NCBI GenBank assembly: GCA_030704615.1
Contig: CM060733.1
Span: 44,640,001-44,704,000 of the forward strand
DNA from: Takakia lepidozioides
Lineage: Eukaryota; Streptophyta; Takakiopsida; Takakiales; Takakiaceae
Direction: 5' to 3'
DNA: 64,000 nt
Below, piece after piece: positions 1-10,867 of the stretch; the stretch's first letter is position 1; the number at the start of each line of letters is the position of its first letter. The translations under genes were made by a program, and so were the position numbers. Under the pieces are notes generated by a model. It was not told where the DNA came from and did no database searches. It saw only the letters and a program-made list of their open reading frames with translations.

Positions 1-491
1 NNNNNNNNNNNNNNNNNNNNNNNNNNNNNNNNNNNNNNNNNNNNNNNNNNNNNNNNNNNNNNNNNNNNNNNNNNNNNNNNNNNNNNNNNNNNNNNNNNNN
101 NNNNNNNNNNNNNNNNNNNNNNNNNNNNNNNNNNNNNNNNNNNNNNNNNNNNNNNNNNNNNNNNNNNNNNNNNNNNNNNNNNNNNNNNNNNNNNNNNNNN
201 NNNNNNNNNNNNNNNNNNNNNNNNNNNNNNNNNNNNNNNNNNNNNNNNNNNNNNNNNNNNNNNNNNNNNNNNNNNNNNNNNNNNNNNNNNNNNNNNNNNN
301 NNNNNNNNNNNNNNNNNNNNNNNNNNNNNNNNNNNNNNNNNNNNNNNNNNNNNNNNNNNNNNNNNNNNNNNNNNNNNNNNNNNNNNNNNNNNNNNNNNNN
401 NNNNNNNNNNNNNNNNNNNNNNNNNNNNNNNNNNNNNNNNNNNNNNNNNNNNNNNNNNNNNNNNNNNNNNNNNNNNNNNNNNNNNNNNNNN
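1..491. other. assembly gap
   Basis: Positions 1-491 are all N. The palindrome array that follows begins directly at the gap edge, so its true left boundary is unknown. Confidence 1.
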
Positions 492-1905
492 GAGTCGCAC
501 TTTTCCGACATTTCAGAACGGAAAAGCGCCGCCGCATTTCCATTTTGTATCTGATGCATGGAGCTGAGGGATTGAAATGCCGCAGCACATTTCCGTCCTT
601 AAAAGACATTCATACTCTCCAGAACGGAAATGCGGTACCGCATTTCCGTTCTGATTGAGATTTACGAACAACGGGAACAGAAATGCGGCACCGCATTTCC
701 GTCCGAGTCGCACTTTTCGACATTCCAAAACGGAAATGCGGCGCCGCATTTCCATTTTGTATCTGATGCATGGAGCCGAGTGCGATTCCGACAGCTTCAT
801 ACAGCGCAATTCCGACCGCTTGAGACATTCATACTATCCAGAACGGAAATGCGGCAACGCATTTCCGTTCTGACTGAAAATCGTGAACCATCTGAACTAA
901 AATGCGGCACCGTATTCCATCCGAGTCGCACCTACCAACATTTCAGAACGGAAATGCGGTACCGCATTTCCGTTCTGACTGAAAATCGTGAACCGTCGGA
1001 ACTGAAATGCGGCAACGCATTTCCATCCGAGTCGCACCTCCCAACATTCTCGAACGGAATGTATTAGATTCAAAAGGGAAATGCGGCACCGCATTTCCGT
1101 TCTGATGAAATATCCTGAAACCTCGGAACTGAAATGCGGTACCGCATTTCCGTGGGAGTCGCACCTTCCGACATTCCAAAACGGAAATGCGGCGCCGCAT
1201 TTCCGTTTGTATGTGAGGCATGGAGCTTTGGAACGAAAATGCGGCACGGAATTTCCGCCAGCGTCAGACGTTAATACTCTACAGAACGGAAATGCGGTAC
1301 CGCATTTCCATTCTGACTGAAAATCGTGCGCAACGGGAACAGAAATCCGGCACCGCATTTCCGTTCGAGTCGCACCTTCCGACATTCTAGAACGGAAATG
1401 CGGCGCCGCATTTCCGTTTTGTATATTGGGCCTGGAGCTGTGCTACGAAAATGTTGTACCCGCATTTCCATCCATGTGAGACCTTCAAACTTTCCGGACC
1501 GGAAATGCGGCACCGCATTTCTGTCCAGGTGAGACCTCTATACTTTCCCGAACGGAAATGTGGCACGACATTTCCATTCATCATCTAACGGATGTGAAGT
1601 GGGAACGGAAATGCGGTACCGCATTTCCGTTCACATTGAAAATCATGAACCACGGGAACTGAAATGTTGTGCCTCATTCCCGTCCCAATCGCACCTTTCG
1701 ACATTCCAGAACGGAAATGCGGCGCCGCATTTCCCTTTTGAATCTCATACTTGGAGCTGTGGGACGGAAATGCGGCACCGTATTTCCGTTCAACAACTAA
1801 GGTAAGTGAAGGTGGAACGGAAATGCGGTGCCGCATTTTCTTCCAACAAGTACGGATGTGTAGCAGAGTGATCGTACTTAACGGAAATGCGGCGCCGCAT
1901 TCGCA
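492..1905. repeat. palindrome array 1 (AAATGCGGYRCCGCATTT cores)
   Basis: About 25 copies of a near-perfect palindrome, core AAATGCGGCGCCGCATTT with GTAC, GCAC or GCGC variants at the centre, recur roughly every 50-55 bp. Clear copies lie near 622-645, 679-702, 730-753, 948-972, 1078-1102, 1183-1205, 1391-1415, 1603-1627, 1706-1732 and 1818-1840. The spacers are themselves related (GAGTCGCACCTTCCGACATT, CTGATGCATGGAGC), so this is a diverged satellite whose unit contains the palindrome. The long reading frames through it on both strands are by-products of the repeat. It lies directly upstream of the ParB/methyltransferase-like gene that starts at 2253. Confidence 0.93.
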
Positions 1906-2252
1906 TTTTCGCTCCAACTGATCAGACGCTGGGACGGAAATACCTTGAAATGTGAACACGTGGAGCAACGGAATTGCTGCACATGTCGGCACTCTATCTG
2001 ACTGAAGGGGCATGAGGCGGCGCGGCCTGACCGTTCGATAATGATGTTTGTTTTTCGGACGGCAGGCGTACCCTCAACGATTCGAATTTCGTAATGACGC
2101 AAACTCCCCGAGGAGACACTTTCGTCCAACCCTTTCGAACCCAAGTGGTGCATCACCGCCGTTTCATCTACTTTTGTCGTGTCTCCTCAGTCACCCCTCT
2201 CGCGCCTTTCCATCTGCACTCTTTGGCCCTTTTCCCTCTCTCTGTTCTTCTT

Positions 2253-5200
2253 ATGCTCGAACCTGAGAGGGGGGGAGTTCGTGCACCAGCCAGGAGACCT
2301 CGTCGCAAGCTCCGGAAATTATACTTCGGACGTAGGCCAATGCCGAAGGGGAGGAAGCAGATGCGTCTACAGGAGGAGATTGCCATCTCCGAGCAGCACG
2401 GCCACTCAGGCAACCCAGCCACCAGTGAGAGCTCCATGCGATCGGGCTGCGCGCAGCTGATCGAGCACCGAACCCCCCATTTTGCTTCTGTAATTCTTAG
2501 ACTGAATGCTAGGAGACTTGAATGCAGAACATGTTTGCATGCCTAACAGGAAAGGTGGACGTGCTGGAGGGATCGCAGGAATCCGAAGAGCCGCAGGAAG
2601 AGTCCGAGGAGCTAGCTGCAGCACGTACACCCACCCGATCCCGAGCGCGGGTATTCCTGCCGGGCCTAGCCCTCTGCGATTCAAAGACGCGTCTTCGAAG
2701 GGCAAGTTCAAAGTCCCAGAGATCGACTCGCGTTCTTCGGTCATGGAGAATCGCCAGCAGGGGTCGGGCCCTTCTCCAGCAAAGTCGAAGAAGAAGCAGC
2801 CCGTCCCTCTACTGGCTTCTGAACCGGCTCAGGCCGATTCACCCCCCCCAACGCGAATGAAGCAGCAGGGTAGAAGACAGATTCAATTGCAGCAGACACC
2901 TTCACCTGCAAGGATGAGGAAGCAGAAGGCAATCAGGGCGACGGGCGAACAATCTCCCGCAAAACCGCTTCCACGAGCTGAAGCTCAGTTCCTGGAGGAT
3001 TTCCCGCCTGCAGATGTTGGGGCCGACTCTGTGCAGCGAGGCAATGGGATCGACCGTTGATCTCGATTTGGTACCGGAGGAGGGTGCTGCCGCTCAACTT
3101 TCGCAGCAAGACCTCACCACCGATGAGCAAGCAGGCCCGGAGGAGGCCTCTGCAATGGCAGAATTGCCCGCACACAGGCCCCAGAGTGCAGCTCCAGTTG
3201 AGGATGCTCCAGCTGCTCAGCCACTACCGGCACCTACAGACATGTCTCCGGAGGATTTCAAAAGTGCAGCGGATAAAATGTTGGAGGAGACACACAGTAG
3301 CATTGGCAGAGTTCTGGGCAGCAGGGTATTCCAGCGGACTCTTCGAATCCCACTCTGTCGCATGGTCTCCCTTCCCATCGTCAGGCAGGCCCTTCCCGGA
3401 GATGTGGATAAGCTCAAGTTCGCATTTCGAGAAGGGTACCGTCTGGGATCGGCAGCGTTTTACGTTTCCATTGAGAATGAGGACGGCGAAACTCGTGGAC
3501 CCACTGCCGATGAATTGTCAACGTGGGATACCCACTGGCACACTCGCAACCACGAATTCGAGGCGACGCTGAAGGGTGATCCCGACTTCGGCCATATGTT
3601 GGGTAAAATGTTCTTTGTGTGGGACGGAAATCACCGACTTCTCGCCTGGTGGGAGTACATCAAGCAGAACCATGCCAAGCACATTGGCTGGCATTACATG
3701 GTGGAGTGTGTCATCCTGAAGGTGAAGGCGGCAGACTCCTCCCTGCTCAAGAATGCCATGGCGGACCTCAACTCGTAAGATACTCATACCCTCCCTAGCA
3801 CGTTCGAAATGCGGTGCCGCATTTCGGTTTCCATTCTGGTTTGTTTCCGTGCTTCCGTGTACTGAACTGGAGAGTGTGCCTTGCAGGGTCACTGAAAATG
3901 CGTACGTGCATACCCACATGGCACACATGCTGTACAGGGTGAGGAAAACTGGTCTCACTGATCCGCAGATGTTTGCGGAAATGCTGGAGCCCGAGCTCAT
4001 TCAGAAAGCCGTTGCAAAAACAGACCGGACATGGTATCGTCTCACTATGGATGGAATGGTGGAGGTGATATACGAAGTAAGTCGTCCTCCAATTTCCCTC
4101 TGCTCATCCTTCCCCAATTTTCAGTAATGTTTCCACATGAATCGAATGTAACGCTTCTGCATGTTTTTGTTGGCAGTCAAACATCAAGCTGGATTTGGCC
4201 CATGCCAAACGCTTCTTCATGGAAAGTGAGGGGCAGGTCAAAACGCTGCAGTCATTGACTGAGCACTTGAAGGAAGCCGGTGTCAAGTCCAGAACCAAAT
4301 ACAAGTCAAAGCTTGTGAAGCTGGTGGCAATTGCAGATCCGGCACTTGGAAAGGACTTCATCCCCGAGATTGCAAAACACTATTCTCGGGCCATGCAGCC
4401 GACCATGCAATTGGAGAAACTGCATCACCTCTCAACGGCATGTGTGGAGGCGAAAGAGAAGGTGAGGTTTCAATGCACTGAAGTTCCTTCCTAGCAATAG
4501 CCACTCTCTTCCAGCTCCTGACATTGGATCGGAAATGGCAGACACGGTGGCTGTCGATCTGGAATGCATCCGAGAGCATAAGGACAATGTGGTCTTTTCC
4601 ACTGGAAGTTTCCGACCCTGCAGTGGATGTGTGGCTCAACCGTATGACTTGGTGGTTCCAGGTAATTCAAGGTACTTCCCCAGATTGCTTTTCTGACATG
4701 AATTCCCTGAACTGCTACGTGACAATGGATTTGGGAATCGCAGGTAATGTCGAATGCGAAGGAGCAAGTCGTAATGCACACAAATTCGTTCGGCTTGTAC
4801 GTCAAATGGGATGGAACACAGACATTGGAAGACTACGTGACACGTTTCAGATGTGCGTACAAGGACAACCTTTTCGCCAGAGAGCTACAGACAGCAAGAA
4901 GGAGCGTGGAGTTTACACATCAGGAGGGAGCTGGGAAAGCTGCAATGCGAATTGTTTACAGGTGAAGCACAGCTGCCCTTGTATGCGAAGCCTGGTTACG
5001 AGGTTTGTCTCGGAAATGCGGCACCGCATTCGCATTTTATGTTTTGGTGGCACTCTGCCAGTAGGTTGGTCTCAACTTTTGCTCACGCATGCTGACTGCC
5101 TTGCAGGTATATGAAATACGTGCTCCTTCAGACAGGGGCCCTGGCTCAAGAGCCCCCGTTCTTCATGGCTTGGACCGTGGCGGACCCAAGCTGTGTCTAC

Positions 5201-7459
5201 ACACCCGAGATGCAGAAACAATGGCATCCCGCGCATCTCGTTGGATGCCCGTGGTACCTGGACATGTCTGGCGGTATTGTTGACGAGTCTGAGAAAGATC
5301 TGCACGCCTTGGCAGAAGAGAAGAGAAAGGAAAGACGTGTCCCTGCTGGGCCAAAGTCGGCAAAGGAATGTGCTGCTCTGGAAGAATCCAGAAAGGCAGC
5401 TGAGATGGCACAAAAGACGGTGGATGCAGCTGTGCAGGCCCAACAGAAGGGGTCGAAGAAGAGGACTCGCCAGCAAGGAGCAGCTGTTGTGACACCCGCC
5501 AAAACGAAGAAGCAGAAACAGCCTGTTCAGGAAGAGGGTGAGGAAGAGGACTCCGATGGAGACTTTGCAACCAGCCCACCCCCCCAAACGCAGGCTGCCT
5601 CCCCTGTGCCCACCGTTGTCACAGAGGCACGAGAACTGGCTCGGCAAAGAAGGCACTCTTCAACCCCCCAGGGGGGCACCCTTTCGAGCCGGTGGAAATG
5701 AAGAGGCCGAAAGTGGCTCCCGAAACTGTAGTCCAGTGTGTAAATGAGAGTTTCTTGGCGGCTTTGGATGGACGGGCAGCCAAGTTGGCATACCTGAAGA
5801 CCATGGAGGGTCTGAAGGGCAGAGCACTGAAGAAGGCGACTGCCGAAGAGCCTTCCGACACCCCAGGATTTCAGAATATGGTCTCGTTCTTTGAGAGGGT
5901 GTGTGCAGACAAGGATTGTAGGAGGGGCGGAAATGCCACCGAGTGGTCTTGCGATATGATCATCTTGGATATTCCGGACGGAGAGCCTGTGGAAGGACTG
6001 CAAGCTTTGCCATCTTGGAACAGGTACTCGGAGGACTTTTGGAAGAAAGGATTCGGGCTTGCCCGCATGGTGTTGGACGACAGAGGCTGTGTGGTTGTCC
6101 TGGCGAGCAGAGGAAAAAACACTCAGACAGGAATTGCGAAGTGGACCCGCAAGAGCGCCGTCCCGATTCTGAAAAAGAAGTGGACGTGCATCAACACACT
6201 GGGCCTTCGGTCGGAAGGGAAGAAGGTGATTACGACACTGGCACTCGTCCATTCATTTGCTTGGGTGTTTTCAAATGCGGTGCCGCATTCGGTTTCTAAT
6301 CGTTTTCCCCCTGTGTATGCAGACGAAGCAGTTCGATGCATACTGCTTTGTGAAGGAGAACTCCACCTTTGCTTTCCGGAAGGAGGGAGGAAAGGTTGAC
6401 CCGAACTGCGACCCCACTCGATTACGACGTTCTGTTCAACAACGTTCCCAAGGAACTTCTCCCTCATAGCCTCACTTCAACGGAACCCCTGCGGTACTCA
6501 CGGACTCGGAGCCCTGCCTTCATTCAGACAATTATGGAGACATGCACAGACGTGGAGGGCACAGTGCTCGACCTCATCTGTGGGACAGGTATGCAGAATC
6601 TTGATCTATGCTGTTCTGCAAATTCTCGTTAGGATGTAGTTCGCAACATCTGAAGCGCCATGTGGTAATGTGTGGATGGCATTGTAACAGGTGCCTCAAT
6701 GTGGGCTGGGCGGTTTTCCGACCGGCACCTCTTTGCCTACGAGGAGGATTCATCCGTGTGGGGATCCCATCTGGAGGGCTGCAACGGAATGTGAAGGCTC
6801 CCGACAGAGCGGAAGTCTCCTCGGATTCGTCGGAGTCCGAGGAAGACACAGTGGACATTGATGCGGAGGAGAACCCGGAATACGAGTGAGTGCAAACATT
6901 GTAAGTTTGCAAAGCCTTCTGGGTCATTTATGTCAAACGAATTTCCCGACTGTGGTTCTCATTAGTCTCGTTGATGATTGTCATGTGCAGGATTGCAGGG
7001 TCCGGGTCGAAACATGTAGGGCCTACACTTCCTGCCAGGAAGAATGTCCCGTTCTTTGCGAGGGCCGATTTCATGACGAGCCCGGTGAGGGACTACTCCC
7101 TTCCTAGTTATGCAGCTAAACTCGCAAATACAGCGATTAGAAGAAGTGAGAATCCCAGTAAAGTAGAGCAGATTTTGGAGAGGGCTAGGGAGGACAGAAG
7201 GATAAGGAAAGAGTTGGCAGCAGCTCAGACAGGTAGACGGGTACGAAAGTACATATGTGATTCAGCGGATGAGAGCGACGCAGACAGGGAGGAAGACGAC
7301 CCAACGGAGGTGAGATGGACAGTTCCGCAAGGGGAAGATGGGATTTTCGAAAGCCTGGCCAACGAGCAGTCCGCTGGAGATGAGAAAGGCACTGAGGGGG
7401 TGGAGGATGAGCAGGACAGTCTAGAACAGGATGAGGATTCGGATGATTTTCAAGATTAA
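2253..7459 (+). CDS. ParB-like nuclease / amino-methyltransferase-like fusion protein, copy 1 (multi-exon)
   Basis: Exons fit canonical GT-AG introns: one ends at 3774, then 3887-4076, 4177-4461, 4515-4661, 4744-4961, 5107-about 6250, 6323-6588, 6691-6885 and 6991-7459. The ATG at 2253 is chosen because the third copy (49807) begins at the matching place and shares the basic LYFGRRP/LYYGRRP motif. A Pro/Gln/Lys-rich linker (2560-3250) leads to a ParB/Srx-like domain (about 3320-3670) with REGYRLG and the box WDGNHRLLAWWEY. Helical exons follow, then a Lys/Glu linker (5290-5600), a methyltransferase-like part (5690-6760) with LDIPDG, VLDLICGTG and FAYEEDSSVW, and an acidic tail. The frame breaks near 3010-3050, 5600-5690, 6412 and 6790; two of these regions contain C runs, so sequencing error and pseudogenisation are both possible. 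The second copy (22536-36143, minus) confirms the exon order. The function in a eukaryote is unknown. Confidence 0.75.
3320..3670 (+). other. ParB/Srx-like domain within copy 1
   Basis: The segment reads as a ParB/sulfiredoxin-type fold: a strand-loop with REGYRLGSAAFYVSI (about 3425-3472), then after some 45 residues the hallmark box FVWDGNHRLLAWW (3613-3651), comparable to the G-x-R/H-R box of ParB N-terminal domains. In bacteria and phages this fold acts as a CTPase or nuclease in DNA partitioning and often precedes DNA methylase domains. The assignment rests on motif reading, not on a profile search. Confidence 0.62.
3775..3886 (+). other. intron carrying a GGTGCC palindrome
   Basis: GTAAGA opens this intron and TTGCAG closes it. 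It holds one copy of the array-1 core (GAAATGCGGTGCCGCATTTC, about 3808-3828). Introns 4962-5106 and about 6250-6322 of the same gene hold similar single copies (near 5015-5035 and 6273-6292). Confidence 0.8.
5690..6760 (+). other. amino-methyltransferase-like domain within copy 1
   Basis: The order is motif-IV-like DMIILDIPDG (about 5956-5985) followed by the AdoMet loop VLDLICGTG, completed across the 6589-6690 intron as GASMWAGRFS, then FAYEEDSS. Motif IV before motif I is the circularly permuted order of beta-class N6-adenine/N4-cytosine DNA methylases. The catalytic D/N/S-P-P-Y is replaced by D-I-P-D. The same LDIPDG occurs in copy 2, so the change predates the duplication. Catalysis is therefore doubtful. 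It could be a binding-only descendant or an enzyme with altered chemistry. Confidence 0.55.
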
Positions 7460-7589
7460 TAGAATTTTAATGAAGTCTCTGTAAATGTAAATTCTCTTCC
7501 AGAGTATATAAAGGAAATTCTGCCCGACATTCGTGACCCCTCTCCAGTGTGCATTCCAGCCACACAATCGCCCAAACCACGACGCTCCC

Positions 7590-8450
7590 AAAATCAGAAA
7601 TGGGGCACCGCATTTCCAAAACAGGGGAACTCTAAGAACCTCTTTTGGAAATGCGGCACCGCATTTCCAAAACAGGGGAGGGACTAAATTTTCCATTTCA
7701 ATGTTGGCATAGTAAAAAGTAATCTGAATTGGAAATGCGGTGCCGCATTTCCAAAATTTCCTTTGTCCACACGCCAGTTTTGGCCTCTCCCGCTCATCGC
7801 ATGGATGCCACCACGCTTACAGAGGTCGAACAACGAGGTCGAACAACGAGGTCGAGATGGCGGGATTGAAAATGCGGTGCCGCATTTCAGTATTGGGGAT
7901 GGTCGTTGTTCGAACTGCAGGCCCATCAGCAAAAATTGGCACCGCATTCCATTGTAAAAAAAGTCGATGACGGACATGGAAATGCGGCGCCGCATTTCCA
8001 GAACGGACATCGCAATTTGTCCATTTGCAGACCCTCTCTCGGAAATGCGGTAACGCATTCCATCGCGCTGGTCGGAAATGTCACACTTTTCGAAGTGTTG
8101 TACGGAAATGCGGCACCGCATTCCCTTGTCCAAAAAGAAGTTTCCATTGCCAAGCTGGAAATGCGTCGCCGCATTTGCAATGCCAACCTCGTTTTCTGAT
8201 CAATTTATAGACCCGTGTTGGTATTTCGTGTACCTGGACGGAAATGATGCACCGCATTTTCTTGTCGGACATGGAAATGCGGTGCCGCATTTCGATGTCG
8301 ACATGGAAATGCGGCGCCGCATTTCGATCCCGACATGGAAATGCGGCGCCGCATTTCGATGCCGACATGGTAATGCGGCGCCGCATTTCGATGCGACATG
8401 GTAATGCGGCCCACGATGCCGACATGGAAATGCGTGCCGCATTTCAATGT
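7590..8450. repeat. palindrome array 2 (same core family as array 1)
   Basis: About 15 further copies of the AAATGCGG-YR-CCGCATTT palindrome, irregularly spaced up to 8260. From 8268 to 8450 they tighten into a tandem unit of about 32 bp in which GACATGGA or CGATGCC alternates with the core. The array begins some 130 bp after the stop codon of the ParB/methyltransferase-like gene, so that gene is flanked by the same satellite on both sides. Confidence 0.92.
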
Positions 8451-8702
8451 CCGACATGGCGTTACTCTGGTATATTCTTGACACATCACTCACATAACGG
8501 TTACTCTGCTATATTCATCCGGACAGACACATTGTAGAAATGAGACATCAAATTGTAAACAGTGGGCCAATTCCGACAGTTATTCAACACAATGAAACAC
8601 AATCATACAGAAGTGAGGTACGATGGGTTTATTGATCGGACACGATGTCTCACATTTACCAACTGCAGACAAAACTAAGCCCTTCCTCCTTCTACATGGG
8701 CT

Positions 8703-9283
8703 TCACCAAGTCGACGGAACTTCGATACCCCTCAAAACAAGCTCATCACTGCTGCTGCGCACCTCGAGGTAAACTGCAATTCGGTCGTTGTGCTGCCCTT
8801 GCTGGAGCCGACGACAATGTCATGTCCATCAATGATACCACCATCATACATTGACAAGGTCACTGTGGGCCTCATGTGCCCGTGCGATTCGTCTTCGCAA
8901 CTCAGCCGAATGTCTCCATACACTGGAAGAGCGGAGTGATCTGCACGTATATAGTTTTCCCCGGTGCCGTCCTCCCTGGTCCACTGGCAGCAGTTCCAGC
9001 GCCAAAGCGAGGCCGTGCGTGATCTGTCCGGCATCCCTTTCCAGCTTGGTATATCGAGGTCAACAATTTTCAGGACCCACGGACCGCATTGACCCTCGCC
9101 CTCACCTCGCTCAAAGCGGTAATAGCCCTCCAGATACTCCATTGCGCGCAAAGACTCTTGCTTGATTCCAGCAGCGTCTGTGAAAACAGAGAGCCAGACA
9201 ATGATGTCTCCTGATTCTGGTTTGAACATAGCATAATCGTGGCCATGATAAGGGCAGTCGGCTGGATTTCGGCGGCACGGCAT
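8703..9283 (-). pseudogene. unknown ~185-aa family, copy 1 (frameshifted near its C terminus)
   Basis: The family is not recognised. Four copies in the window share a start of the form M-x-C and the blocks GDIIVW, AMEYLxG, IVDLDIP, SRTA, RWNCCQWT, IGENY, YGDI, YDGGIIDGHDIVV and DELVLRGIEVP. The start at 9283 is chosen because all four copies line up there (MPCRRN in this one). The frame as read stops at 8732 after unrelated residues. A one-base shift around 8755-8770 recovers the family's C-terminal block, ending at 8703. It is divergent with copy 2 (start 9833), and the shared 550-bp upstream region holds one GGCGCC palindrome. There is no signal peptide or membrane segment. The pattern of short beta-like blocks suggests a compact beta-rich domain; that is inference. 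Confidence 0.65.
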
Positions 9284-9554
9284 CCTTGAAAAAGAGTAGC
9301 GGAGTACGCTCAATGACAGCAGCTCCCGGATGGAGGAGGAGCAGCGCGGTGGCTGGAAAAAGTTCAAGCTAACGCTGCAATTCCTCACAAACACTCTAGG
9401 GCACATTTAAATTTCCCCCCTACAGGATCCTGGACCGATGAAGATTGGCTGCTGCATAAATGTAGCCGTTTCTGTTTCCTACCCTGCCATGCAAACTATG
9501 GGCAGTCACTGCCAGGTGGGCCGATAGCCACTGGACACGACGAAGTCCATCCCC

Positions 9555-9600
9555 TCTTCGATGTAAATGCGGCGCCGAATTTCCATCCGGGGGATGGACT
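9555..9600. repeat. single GGCGCC palindrome in the shared upstream region of two divergent genes
   Basis: The sequence AAATGCGGCGCCGAATTTCC joins the left half of the array-1 core to the right half of the 47.6-kb array core. It lies between two divergent copies of the unknown family (starts at 9283 and 9833). Confidence 0.7.
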
Positions 9601-9832
9601 TCGGTGGCAGATCTCAAACTATAACTTGTTGATGAGAAAGATGTATGGCTTCATCCACCGCTGCCGTGATGAACACGTTCCACCTCCGTCGGTGGGTACG
9701 TGTGACCCAGATGCTCCATTATTGGAGGCCGGACTGCTCTTCCGCTTCGTATCATTTTCAAAATCTAAGGGCTTCGTAGCTGTCCGCAAGGTCATCGGCA
9801 TCCAAGTCGTCCTCAGGTCCTCCTTTGCAAGG

Positions 9833-10396
9833 ATGCCGTGCTTCCGGAACCGGGACGACTGCCCCTTTGGAGGCATCGATTATGCAATGTATTCGGCAAC
9901 ATCGGGAGACATTGTTATCTGGTACACAGATTACACAGAAGATACTGGTTCGATTGTGGAAACATTGGTGGCTTTTGAGTATATCGTAGGCCACTACGCC
10001 TTCGAGCGGGGTGACGATCTTGGTCTGAGGAGTCCGTGGCTCCTGCGCATCCTCGATTCCGATTTTCCCAGTTACGACGGTCACCCATGCAGAAGAAGGC
10101 GCACTGCTATGCTGTTGCGGTGGAACTGCTGCCACTGGACGTGGGTGGACTCCATCGGAGAGACCTATTCTCCTCGAGGAGTGCGCTCCTCTTCTCCATT
10201 GTATGGGGACATTCGCATTGGTGTGGACGACGAAAACGTGAAGATTTCCATATTCGATGGTGGTATGATTGAAGGGCAGGACATTGTGGTGAACATCACT
10301 AGGGGCGGTACAACGGCTGCAATCGACTTTACATGGAGGAGCCCCATGACTCATGAGCTAGTTCTGAGAGCAGTCGAAGTCCCATTGACAACGTGA
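9833..10396 (+). CDS. unknown ~185-aa family, copy 2 (apparently intact)
   Basis: This 187-residue frame without introns is the best preserved of four paralogues. It starts MPCFRNRDDCPF, in register with the other copies, and carries GDIVIWYTDY, FEYIVGHYAFERG, LRILDSDFPSY, RTAMLLRWNCCHWT, SIGETYS, YGDIRIGVDDE, SIFDGGMIEGQDIVV and a C-terminal HELVLRAVEVP. The frame stays open upstream of 9833, but paralogue alignment supports this ATG. Cysteine pairs at the N terminus and in the WNCC motif are conserved in most copies and might bind metal or form disulphides. I cannot assign a function or a known domain. Confidence 0.75.
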   Translation: MPCFRNRDDCPFGGIDYAMYSATSGDIVIWYTDYTEDTGSIVETLVAFEYIVGHYAFERGDDLGLRSPWLLRILDSDFPSYDGHPCRRRRTAMLLRWNCCHWTWVDSIGETYSPRGVRSSSPLYGDIRIGVDDENVKISIFDGGMIEGQDIVVNITRGGTTAAIDFTWRSPMTHELVLRAVEVPLTT

Positions 10397-10785
10397 CTTG
10401 TATTCAGTAGGCACAGGGCTCAAGATTTGATGGCACAATCAGCACAGTAGACGTGCTTCAAATGCAATTCATGTGGATCAATAAAAACCTCATTGTGCCC
10501 TCTTTTTATTCTATTCTGTGTCCATCGTTCCGAGAATGCGTCATTGCTCATTTCGTTTGGGATTGGGAGTGTGGGTGAATTTTGCAAATGGCTGGTAGGC
10601 TGAAATGGGCCCCCATTATACAGAGCAGTACCACCCTACCATTTGCGAAACATTGCCTTTCAATATATAATTCTAAATAACATTGCCGAACCTCCTTCAT
10701 CGGGAGGTCCTTCTCCCCCTATAACCGTGGCACCCTAAACCCTATTCCCGCGGACACTCATTTCCGGAAAATAGTGCTGCTCATG
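10397..10785. other. non-coding stretch downstream of the unknown-family gene
   Basis: No supported gene. AATAAAAA near 10480 is a plausible polyadenylation signal for the gene ending at 10396. Confidence 0.5.
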
Positions 10786-10862
10786 TTTTTTTCCACACTT
10801 ACGACTCTGCTCATGGCTCATGCCGCTCATGGCTCATGGCTCATGAAATAGCAGCCCCCACC
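10786..10862. repeat. GCTCATGGCTCATG short repeat cluster
   Basis: Several overlapping GCTCATG units end in CATGAAATAGCAGCCCCCA. A closely matching end, CATGGAATAGCAACCCCC, occurs in the same orientation near 13206-13222 after another cluster of CATGAGCT units. Confidence 0.7.
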
Positions 10863-10867
10863 CCGGG

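Noticed and set aside
897-1385. Open frames of 90-160 codons inside palindrome array 1
   Set aside because: They read the palindrome as repeated NGNAVPHFRS or TEMRCRISV on both strands. Stop-poor repeats, not genes.
492-1905. CRISPR-like array (palindromic repeat plus spacers of about 30 bp)
   Set aside because: The spacers are related to each other, the period drifts, there are no cas genes, and the context is eukaryotic. It is a diverged satellite.
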